Below, in pieces: positions 42,353 through 48,024 of a DNA stretch of 52,399 bases; position 1 is the stretch's first letter; each line of letters begins with the position of its first letter. The DNA lies in the NCBI GenBank assembly GCA_036518915.1, contig DATDME010000098.1, positions 1-52,399 of the forward strand, in the 5' to 3' direction. This DNA comes from GCA-016699105 sp036518915. GTDB taxonomy: Bacteria > Patescibacteriota > Saccharimonadia > UBA4664. A program made the translations under genes and the position numbers. The notes below the pieces were generated by a model. It was given only the letters and a program-made list of their open reading frames with translations, was not told the origin of the DNA and ran no database searches.

Positions 42353-42428
42353 TGGTGCCCCGGGTAGGAATCGAACCTACGACGCCCTCCTTAGGACGGA
42401 GGCGCTCTATCCGCTGAGCTACCGGGGC
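42353..42428 (-). tRNA. tRNA-Arg (anticodon CCT)
   Basis: Full cloverleaf: acceptor GCCCCGG/CCGGGGC, D-loop AGCTCAGCGGATAGAGC, anticodon loop TCCTAA within CTCCG...GGAG, T-arm GTAGGTTCGATTCCTAC, and the 3' CCA is encoded. A TATAAT box lies upstream on the minus strand (42457-42452). It reads AGG codons. Confidence 0.97.
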
Positions 42429-42502
42429 GGATGGTAGCCTGGCAAGGTCTGATTATACACGGAAATCGGTGTGGGTGGGGGTAGGCGGCGTGAGTGTCGG
42501 CG

Positions 42503-42527
42503 ATTTTTGAGACAAATTCTCAAAAAT
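42503..42527. promoter_or_regulatory. Inverted repeat between tRNA-Arg and the PH-domain gene
   Basis: ATTTTTGAGA-CAAAT-TCTCAAAAAT is a perfect 10-bp dyad. It lies upstream of both divergent transcription starts, so it is more likely a protein-binding site than a terminator. Confidence 0.4.
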
Positions 42528-42557
42528 TTCCGGCGCTGCGGGGAATGGAGACGCGGA

Positions 42558-42566
42558 TGATACAAT
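42558..42566 (+). promoter_or_regulatory. Extended -10 of the PH-domain gene (leaderless)
   Basis: TGATACAAT, 6 nt before ATG 42573, no ribosome binding site. Confidence 0.65.
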
Positions 42567-42572
42567 CAGAGC

Positions 42573-43148
42573 ATGAGCGGTAAACAGCAGCCACAGCAGC
42601 CTAGGCCGGCGCGGCCGGAAGATAAAGAATTTCCTGGCCAGCATGAGGGTGAGACGGTGCAGTTTTTGTTTCGGCAGCACCCGCTCGTGATGCGCAAGGC
42701 ACTGATGCTGGGCCTGCTGGTGATTACGGTGGGGGTGCTGCCGCTCGATTTTGCCTTTGTATACACGATGCCAGTGCTGCAGGAGTGGCTGACCCGCATT
42801 GCTCTGACCCTGCCTCTGGTTGTGCTCGTGGCCTGGGTGTACCGCTGGGTAGGCTGGTATTACACTGTGTTTATCGTGACGACAGAGCGCCTGGTGACCA
42901 TCAAGCAGCACGGGTTGTTTGCTCGTGAGGTGGAGGAGTGGCAGCTTGATGGCATTACGAACGTTAATTACCGGATTGGTGGTTTTCAAGCGGTGCTGTT
43001 TGGCTATGGCGACATTAGCGCGAAGACATATGTGGGCGACCTTAAGCTGCCCACTATTCACGAACCAGCCAAAATTCACGACAAATTGCTGGTGGCAGTG
43101 CGGAAAGCTGGCGGCGCCGGCTCGACACCGCCACCCAGTTTAGGTTAG
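42573..43148 (+). CDS. Membrane protein with bacterial PH domain
   Basis: A 191-residue protein: polar Pro/Gln-rich N-terminus, two membrane helices (about 46-66 and 76-95), then a bPH2-type domain (about 97-165: YYTVFIVTTERLVTIKQHGL and GITNVNYRIGGFQAVLFGYG). Such proteins are common in Gram-positives and Patescibacteria, with unknown function, perhaps membrane or envelope sensing. Leaderless. The foldase gene follows after 43 nt with its own ribosome binding site. Confidence 0.8.
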   Translation: MSGKQQPQQPRPARPEDKEFPGQHEGETVQFLFRQHPLVMRKALMLGLLVITVGVLPLDFAFVYTMPVLQEWLTRIALTLPLVVLVAWVYRWVGWYYTVFIVTTERLVTIKQHGLFAREVEEWQLDGITNVNYRIGGFQAVLFGYGDISAKTYVGDLKLPTIHEPAKIHDKLLVAVRKAGGAGSTPPPSLG

Positions 43149-43191
43149 GATAGTCCCATATAACGTTTTAGTTGCGTGAGAGGAGTAGGCG

Positions 43192-44313
43192 TTGCCTGAC
43201 AAGAACGAAGCGCTGGATGAAAAAGACCAGCCGAAGACCGAGGCTAAGGCTGAGTCGAAAGCTAAACCGGAAATCAAAACTGCTGAATCTAAAACACCCA
43301 AAGACTCTCCAAGCTCGGTGGCTGTAGCGGCTAAGAAGCTTGATCCAGCCCAGCGGGCCAGCGCGAAGGCCAAAGCCATGGCTGGCGTGGTGCGATCGCG
43401 CAGTTTCCGCAGCACTGCGCTGAAGGTGGGCGCGGTGGTGGTGGCGCTGCTGGCGATTGTGGTGATTGTGTTTGGTGTGCTGATTTACAAGTACAAGAGC
43501 GAGAGCCCGGCCGTGCGGATTGTGTCGTCGATTATTCCGTACCCGATTGAGCAGGTGAATGGCCGGTTTGTATCCTACAACGACTACCTATTTGAGGTAG
43601 ACGCCAACGAGAAGGCTTATCAGAATAACGCCAAGCTGAATAACCAGCCGGCGGTCAACTTTAACTCGGCTGACGGCAAGAAGTTGGTGGCGCAAATCAA
43701 GCAGCATGCGCTCGATAAGCTCAAGAATGATGCCGTAACGCGCCAGCTGGCCGATCAGAAGCACGTGAAGGTCACCGACAAGGAGGTAAATGACCTCATT
43801 AATCAGCTGTACGACCGGTACGGCGGGAAAGACACGCTTCTGAAGACGCTTAACCAAATTTACGGCTGGAACATCAACGACCTGAAAAAGGTTATCCGGA
43901 TGCAGCTGCTGGCCAAGAATCTTGAGGACAAGGTAACGTCTGACCCGACGGTTGATGCGGCCGCCAAGGCTAAGGCCGAGGACGTGCTCAAGAAAATCAA
44001 AGACGGTGGCGACTTTGCTGCCCTGGCGAAGCAGTACTCGCAGGCGTCTGACGCGGCGAATGGTGGCGACCTTGGCTTCTTCACCAAGGGCCAGCTGCCC
44101 GATAACGTCCAGGCCGCGGCTGAAGCCCTGCAGCCCGACCAGGTCAGCGATGTCATCAAGACCCAGTACGGCTATGAAATCCTGAAAGTCGTGGAGAAGA
44201 AGGACGACGGTTCCATCCACGGTATGCACATTCTCATTAAGACTATCGACTTCAATGACTGGTTCCAGCAGCAAGTCGATAAGGCTAAGGTCACTAAGTA
44301 CATCAATGGCTAA
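43192..44313 (+). CDS. Membrane-anchored parvulin-type foldase (PpiC/SurA domain)
   Basis: A 373-residue protein that should help fold exported proteins by prolyl isomerisation. Layout: Lys/Glu/Ala-rich cytoplasmic segment (1-72), one membrane helix (about 76-100), a SurA-like N-domain (about 115-250) and a rotamase domain (about 262-352: FAALAKQYSQASDAANGGDL, GFFTKGQLPDNV, YGYEILKV, HILI). It begins at TTG 43192 with AGGAG 6 nt upstream. PrsA-like in role but with a membrane helix instead of a lipobox. It overlaps the next gene by 8 nt. Confidence 0.88.
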   Translation: MPDKNEALDEKDQPKTEAKAESKAKPEIKTAESKTPKDSPSSVAVAAKKLDPAQRASAKAKAMAGVVRSRSFRSTALKVGAVVVALLAIVVIVFGVLIYKYKSESPAVRIVSSIIPYPIEQVNGRFVSYNDYLFEVDANEKAYQNNAKLNNQPAVNFNSADGKKLVAQIKQHALDKLKNDAVTRQLADQKHVKVTDKEVNDLINQLYDRYGGKDTLLKTLNQIYGWNINDLKKVIRMQLLAKNLEDKVTSDPTVDAAAKAKAEDVLKKIKDGGDFAALAKQYSQASDAANGGDLGFFTKGQLPDNVQAAAEALQPDQVSDVIKTQYGYEILKVVEKKDDGSIHGMHILIKTIDFNDWFQQQVDKAKVTKYING

Positions 44314-44872
44314 ACTCAACGTTGTAGTCATTGAGGGCACCACGAGGGAGCGGCGGTTGAGCATTAACGCCGCCCGCCTCGTGGCCGAAGAGGGGCGCAA
44401 GCTGCCAGACGTGGAGATTGTTTTTATCGATCCGACGGAATTTGAGTTCCACGGTGACGGCAACGACCCTGAGGGTAAAAACCCCAAATACACTGCGATT
44501 ACGGAGCAGGCGGATGCGTTTTTCATTGTGTCGCCCGAATACAACCACTCGTTCCCAGGCTCGCTGAAGCGCCTGCTCGATTCTGAGCTCGAAAACTATG
44601 TTCATAAGCCAGTGGCGTTTGCCGGGGTTTCCAATGGTGGCTGGGGTGGCGTGCGCATGATTGAGGCGCTGGTGAATACGGTGCGCGAGATGGGCTTGGC
44701 GGCGACGTTTACTGACGTGCACTTCCCGCGGGTGCAGGACATGTTCGATGATAAAGGCAAATTGAAGCCTGAGTTTGCCGTGCAGCGCGAGCGCATCCAG
44801 CGGACCTATGCTGAACTGGTGTGGATGGCGAAGACGTTGAAGTGGGGTCGCGAGAACCTGCCCCGCGCCTAA
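44306..44872 (+). CDS. NADPH-dependent FMN reductase-like flavoprotein
   Basis: A 188-residue flavodoxin-fold protein. FMN phosphate-binding start AKLNVVVIEGTTRERRLSIN and the family motif FFIVSPEYNHSFPGSLKRLL define the NADPH-dependent FMN reductase/azoreductase group, which reduces flavins, quinones or dyes in the cytoplasm. I use ATG 44306, overlapping the foldase stop; the frame is open upstream but that is foldase sequence. Substrate unknown. Confidence 0.9.
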   Translation: MAKLNVVVIEGTTRERRLSINAARLVAEEGRKLPDVEIVFIDPTEFEFHGDGNDPEGKNPKYTAITEQADAFFIVSPEYNHSFPGSLKRLLDSELENYVHKPVAFAGVSNGGWGGVRMIEALVNTVREMGLAATFTDVHFPRVQDMFDDKGKLKPEFAVQRERIQRTYAELVWMAKTLKWGRENLPRA

Positions 44873-44888
44873 CCGAGGGTGTGGTGGC

Positions 44889-44917
44889 TTGCTCTAGCGA
44901 GGCAAATCTGGTACCAT
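44889..44917 (+). promoter_or_regulatory. Promoter of tRNA-Asp
   Basis: TTGCTC, 17 bases, TACCAT, ending 17 nt before the tRNA. Confidence 0.5.
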
Positions 44918-44934
44918 TTAGCGGTTAGTTACAC

Positions 44935-45011
44935 GGGCTCGTGGTGTAGAGGCCTAACATGCCTCCCTGTCACGGAGGAGATCGCCGGTTCGAATCCGGT
45001 CGAGCCCGCCA
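44935..45011 (+). tRNA. tRNA-Asp (anticodon GTC)
   Basis: Cloverleaf with acceptor GGGCTCG/CGAGCCC, anticodon loop CTGTCAC between CCTCC and GGAGG, T-arm GCCGGTTCGAATCCGGT, discriminator G and an encoded CCA. An intrinsic terminator follows. Confidence 0.97.
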
Positions 45012-45050
45012 AAGTAAGAACCTCACCGTAAGGTGGGGTTTTTACTTTGG
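45012..45050. terminator. Terminator after tRNA-Asp
   Basis: CCTCACC-GTAA-GGTGGGG followed by TTTTT, with outer arms AAGTAA and TTACTT extending the stem. Works best on the plus strand. Confidence 0.85.
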
Positions 45051-45162
45051 CTGTGTCGGGCTCGCCGGATGAGAACCTTAGGTTCGGTGGACGAGGAGCG
45101 CAAAAACAGACGAGTTTGGCTCTACAGAGCTATTTTTGTTCGGCCCAGCGGCGGTAGGCGGG

Positions 45163-45783
45163 TTATTGGTTCGTGACGGCTTCGGCTTGGCGTTCTGCCT
45201 CAACGACTTTGCCACGGTCGGTGAAGTACGTCCGGTAGTAGGCTTCGAGCCCGGCCGGTAATTTGGCGTATTCAGTCCCCAACAGCGAATGGGCCTCGTC
45301 AAGCCGGTCGGCGGCGGAGGTTTGGCCGGCTAGCTCATCATGGAGACCATCGGCGTCATGCTGGTTAATACCGGCTTGCAGATCTGGGGCGATGGCAGTT
45401 TTTTGGCTGTCCGATAGGCGACGGTAGGCCAGGTGGAGCATTTCGTGCGCGGCGGTTACGACGGTTTGCTGGGGGCTGGCTGGGTCGTCCAAGACGTAAA
45501 TTTCGCCCTGGCTGGTGAGGCAGCCGAGGCGTTCGGCGTCGCAAACTTGCTGGATGGTGGCGGCCCCGGCGAAGTGTGGGTTGCTGCGCAGTAAAAGCCG
45601 GCGGCCGGCGGGTGTCAGGCCGGCCGCGGTGGCCACGCGCTCGGTTTGGGCGGACGGCTGGTGGGTAGCAAAGAAAACCCAATCTGTTACGGTGACGCGG
45701 TGCAAGTAGGCCCAGCCGAGCAGGGCGAGGAGTCCGGCCACAAAAATGGCATCAAACCAGCGGTTGGTACGAAATTGGCCCAT
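45163..45783 (-). CDS. Membrane-anchored HExxH metallopeptidase-like protein
   Basis: A 206-residue protein with one N-terminal membrane helix (about 10-28) and an outer domain carrying the zinc-protease motif AAHEMLHLAYRRL (HEMLH at 113-117), two Cys (81 and 88) and a helical C-terminus with ...LEAYYRTYFTDRGKVVEAER. Peptidase activity is likely; the substrate is unknown. I use ATG 45783, 9 nt after an extended -10 (TGCTATGCT); the frame opens earlier but that region holds promoter and repeat. Divergent from 45887. Confidence 0.75.
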   Translation of the reverse strand: MGQFRTNRWFDAIFVAGLLALLGWAYLHRVTVTDWVFFATHQPSAQTERVATAAGLTPAGRRLLLRSNPHFAGAATIQQVCDAERLGCLTSQGEIYVLDDPASPQQTVVTAAHEMLHLAYRRLSDSQKTAIAPDLQAGINQHDADGLHDELAGQTSAADRLDEAHSLLGTEYAKLPAGLEAYYRTYFTDRGKVVEAERQAEAVTNQ

Positions 45784-45792
45784 GGTGCATTC

Positions 45793-45798
45793 AGCATA
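45793..45798 (-). promoter_or_regulatory. -10 of the metallopeptidase-like gene
   Basis: TATGCT on the minus strand with extended TG, 9 nt before the ATG. Confidence 0.5.
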
Positions 45799-45811
45799 GC
45801 ATGCGGCGTCC

Positions 45812-45853
45812 GAGCGTAAGCGTGTTGTGCTTGAGCGTAAGCGGGTTGTGCTC
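45812..45853. repeat. Two tandem 21-bp repeats in a divergent promoter region
   Basis: GAGCGTAAGCGTGTTGTGCTT is followed directly by GAGCGTAAGCGGGTTGTGCTC. They sit between the start signals of two divergent genes and are spaced two helical turns apart, as expected for adjacent binding sites of a regulator. Confidence 0.6.
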
Positions 45854-45886
45854 GGTTGTGGTATGATAAACCTATAACGTAGGTGC

Positions 45887-46354
45887 ATGCAGGTGGATCA
45901 GCCACGACCAGTCCGTAGGATGTCAGACATGGGACCGCGCCGGATGGACGGCGCCGTGGCTGGTGGCCAAATGGGGCCGCGTCCGGCCGGGCCGGGTGTG
46001 CAACGTTCTGGGGTAGCGGCCCGGCCGGGCATGGGCCAGCGGCCGGCCGGCGCGGTGCCGCCGCCACGTCCGCTGGCAAGCAATCCACAGATGCGCCCAA
46101 GCCAGCCGGTGCGTCGGCCCATGCAACCGGCGGGTGGTCGCCAGTTGGGCCACCAGGCCAGCGTCCAGCTGGCCGCGCCCGCGCAGAGCCAAAGGCCCGC
46201 GCAGAGCCAAAAGCCAGCGCAGGGTCAGCAATCAGTGCAGGGCCAAAAAATGAACAGCGGTGTCTGGATTGTGTTGCAATTTGTGATTGGCCTGGCGGTA
46301 ATAGCGGGCGTGGCGGCGGCCGTCGTCTGGTTATGGGTTAAGTATTACCAGTAG
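45887..46354 (+). CDS. Disordered Pro/Gln/Arg-rich protein with C-terminal membrane anchor
   Basis: A 155-residue protein. Residues 1-120 are low-complexity (Pro, Gln, Arg, Gly, Ala, Met) with repeats such as PAQSQ and QGQQSVQGQ; residues about 124-150 form one membrane helix (WIVLQFVIGLAVIAGVAAAV). The composition closely resembles the N-terminal tail of RNase J in this window. Tail-anchored with the disordered part in the cytoplasm is the simplest topology. Family and function unknown. TATAAC lies 8 nt before the ATG, suggesting a leaderless mRNA. Confidence 0.7.
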   Translation: MQVDQPRPVRRMSDMGPRRMDGAVAGGQMGPRPAGPGVQRSGVAARPGMGQRPAGAVPPPRPLASNPQMRPSQPVRRPMQPAGGRQLGHQASVQLAAPAQSQRPAQSQKPAQGQQSVQGQKMNSGVWIVLQFVIGLAVIAGVAAAVVWLWVKYYQ

Positions 46355-46382
46355 GTGAAAAACCAGTGAGGGAGGTGAGCAG

Positions 46383-46799
46383 GTGGTAAGCCGATGGGTG
46401 GCAATTTCGGGCGGTACGGTTATGCTGGCTGTGGTGGCGGCTGGTCTGGCGGAGGCGACCTTGGCTTTCGGTCAGGTCGGACGAATCAGTGATGACGCGG
46501 GCGTCCGCCATGCCGTGGTCACGCTCACGCCAAAGCTCACGGCTACCCCCGTGCCAACACCGGCTCCCACGGTGACGCCGACGGTGGCGCCTACCCCGGT
46601 ACCAACGGCGGTGGCGCCTCATGCGGTCACTAATTCATTTGTGCACCTGCGCCAGAGCAACTCAACGAGTTCGGCTATTTTGATGGATCTCAACGGCGGC
46701 ACGATCGTTACCTTGCTGCCGTACAGCGATTCCCAGTGGCAACAAGTGCAGTACAATGGCCTGACGGGCTACATTTTTAGGTCTTACCTGATGTACTGA
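46383..46799 (+). CDS. Exported SH3b-domain protein
   Basis: A 138-residue protein: signal peptide or N-terminal anchor (about 1-29), a Thr/Pro/Val linker (TATPVPTPAPTVTPTVAPTP) and a C-terminal bacterial SH3 domain (about 80-138: FVHLRQSNSTSSAILMDLNG, WQQVQYNGLTGYIFRSYL). SH3b domains usually bind cell-wall peptidoglycan or peptides. GTG start with GGGAGG upstream. It follows the disordered membrane protein by 28 nt and probably shares its transcript. Confidence 0.85.
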   Translation: MVSRWVAISGGTVMLAVVAAGLAEATLAFGQVGRISDDAGVRHAVVTLTPKLTATPVPTPAPTVTPTVAPTPVPTAVAPHAVTNSFVHLRQSNSTSSAILMDLNGGTIVTLLPYSDSQWQQVQYNGLTGYIFRSYLMY

Positions 46800-46800
46800 T

Positions 46801-46822
46801 CTACAGCCCGCGCAAAACAAAA
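46801..46822 (-). repeat. Repeat-family end after the SH3b gene
   Basis: CTACAGCCCGCGCAAAACAA begins 1 nt after the SH3b stop and matches the terminal arm of the element at 19821. Only this end is recognisable. Confidence 0.45.
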
Positions 46823-46985
46823 CCTGCATCCTCACTTGCTCACCTGTGGTTTACGCGACGAGCGCATTGGCCGTGATATACAAAAGAATTTCCTAAGAGC
46901 CGCGAGCGGTTTGTAAGTTACTCTAATGGACGATGACCCCGGTTCCGACATACTAACGGTGTTAGTTTAATGAGGGAACAAAATA

Positions 46986-47162
46986 GTGGGCCGGTCAAGA
47001 ATTCGCAAAATCAAATCTGCTAATATCCAAAGCCAACAGCAGGACCTGTACGACGTGTTTTACATGAGCCCGGATGAAGCTCGTAAGGCGCTCGAACAGA
47101 AGTACGAATTTCTCGCTGACCGTTACGAACGGCGGTTTCCTAAGTACAAAGGCATCAGCTAG
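46986..47162 (+). CDS. 58-residue basic hypothetical protein
   Basis: GTG at 46986 behind GAGGGA, followed by a strong terminator. The product starts VGRSRIRKIKSANIQSQQQD, continues LYDVFYMSPDEARKALEQKY and ends FLADRYERRFPKYKGIS: basic N-terminus, then an amphipathic helical part with many Tyr, Arg and Lys. No family recognised. The clean signals at both ends make it a real gene. Confidence 0.75.
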   Translation: MGRSRIRKIKSANIQSQQQDLYDVFYMSPDEARKALEQKYEFLADRYERRFPKYKGIS

Positions 47163-47182
47163 CCCAGGACTCTTGCTCAGGC

Positions 47183-47211
47183 AAGGCACCGGCTTCGGCC
47201 GGTGCCTTTTT
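47183..47211 (+). terminator. Intrinsic terminator of the 58-residue gene
   Basis: GGCACCGGC-TTCG-GCCGGTGCC followed by TTTTT: nine-bp stem with a UUCG loop. Confidence 0.93.
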
Positions 47212-47244
47212 GTGTTGGATGACTGAGTCTGCGGAGGCTCCGGA

Positions 47245-47268
47245 GGCTGGCAAAGTCCGGCCTTTTTT
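47245..47268 (+). terminator. Second terminator before tRNA-Thr
   Basis: GGCTGG-CAAAGT-CCGGCC (one G-T pair) followed by six T. It backs up the terminator 34 nt upstream. Confidence 0.6.
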
Positions 47269-47292
47269 GTTAAGCTGATCTGGTTAAAATAT

Positions 47293-47368
47293 GCCGATGT
47301 AGCTCAGTTGGTAGAGCAGTGCTTTCGTAAAGCAAAGGTCATGGGTTCGAGTCCCTTCATCGGCTCCA
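47293..47368 (+). tRNA. tRNA-Thr (anticodon CGT)
   Basis: Cloverleaf with acceptor GCCGATG/CATCGGC, D-arm AGCTCAGTTGGTAGAGC, anticodon loop TTCGTAA, T-arm CATGGGTTCGAGTCCCTTC, encoded CCA. Reads ACG codons. Confidence 0.96.
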
Positions 47369-47370
47369 GG

Positions 47371-47492
47371 GTGAGCCTTTTACAGTGCATATCGCTTCGT
47401 CTGATGCTGCAGTTCTCCTGCGCCGTACGTCTATGTACGGCTTAGTCCGGGCTTCGCTTCATCCTGGCGCTATATCACTGTAAAAGTCTCAC
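47371..47492. repeat. Long hairpin repeat with GTAC core between tRNA-Thr and tRNA-Gly
   Basis: Outer arms GTGAG-CTTTTACAGTG-ATAT-GC pair with GC-ATAT-CACTGTAAAAG-CTCAC; the centre is CCGTAC-GTCTAT-GTACGG (47423-47440), followed by CTTAGTCCGGGCTTCGCTTC. Same architecture as 17998-18112. In a joint tRNA transcript it would be a long hairpin between the two tRNAs, perhaps a processing or termination site. Confidence 0.6.
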
Positions 47493-47507
47493 TGTGGGCT
47501 CAAGCCT

Positions 47508-47581
47508 GCGGGTATAGTACATCGGTAGTATGCGACCTTCCCAAGGTTGAGAGACGGGTTCGATTCCCGTTACCCGCTCCA
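47508..47581 (+). tRNA. tRNA-Gly (anticodon CCC)
   Basis: Cloverleaf with acceptor GCGGGTA/TACCCGC, anticodon loop TTCCCAA between ACC and GGT, T-arm GACGGGTTCGATTCCCGTT, encoded CCA. Reads GGG codons. Confidence 0.96.
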
Positions 47582-47603
47582 AGGAATTATTCGTTTGATG
47601 ATA

Positions 47604-47609
47604 TATAAT
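47604..47609 (+). promoter_or_regulatory. -10 of the glycosyltransferase operon (leaderless)
   Basis: TATAAT, 7 nt before ATG 47617. The in-frame ATG at 47608 overlaps the box and would not be transcribed. Confidence 0.6.
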
Positions 47610-47616
47610 GGCAAGC

Positions 47617-48024
47617 ATGAAGACCTTCCCGCCTGTGGTTGCGGCCCGGCGGATTTTTCAAGACGTTAGTGCTCGCGTGATAGCTTCGCGGTTCTTCCGC
47701 GACGGCTTGTCGATGGGCCTGTTGGGGCTGGCAGTGGTGCTCAATGTGGTGACCATGGCCTGGCTGCTGCTGAGGGTGCATCCGAATGATGTGCCGGTGC
47801 CGGTGAGGTACTCAAACTTGCTGGGTGGTTTTGACCAGCTGGGCCCATGGTACTGGCCATTTGTGATTGCCGGGTTTGCTCTCTCAGTTACGCTGTTCAA
47901 TGCTGGGTTTGCGTATTATAGCTTCCATCGGAGCCGGCTGGTGAGCTTCTTTTTGCTGGTGACATCGAATGTGGTGGGTGCGTTTAGCTTGATTGTGTCC
48001 TCGGCGTTTGGGGTGGTGCGGTGA
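47617..48024 (+). CDS. Three-helix membrane protein upstream of a glycosyltransferase
   Basis: A 135-residue protein with a basic N-terminal segment and three membrane helices (about 34-52, 80-100, 107-130). It is coupled to the GT2 gene (stop and start share GTGA). No family recognised; the pairing suggests a role in the same glycan pathway or as a subunit. Confidence 0.7.
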   Translation: MKTFPPVVAARRIFQDVSARVIASRFFRDGLSMGLLGLAVVLNVVTMAWLLLRVHPNDVPVPVRYSNLLGGFDQLGPWYWPFVIAGFALSVTLFNAGFAYYSFHRSRLVSFFLLVTSNVVGAFSLIVSSAFGVVR

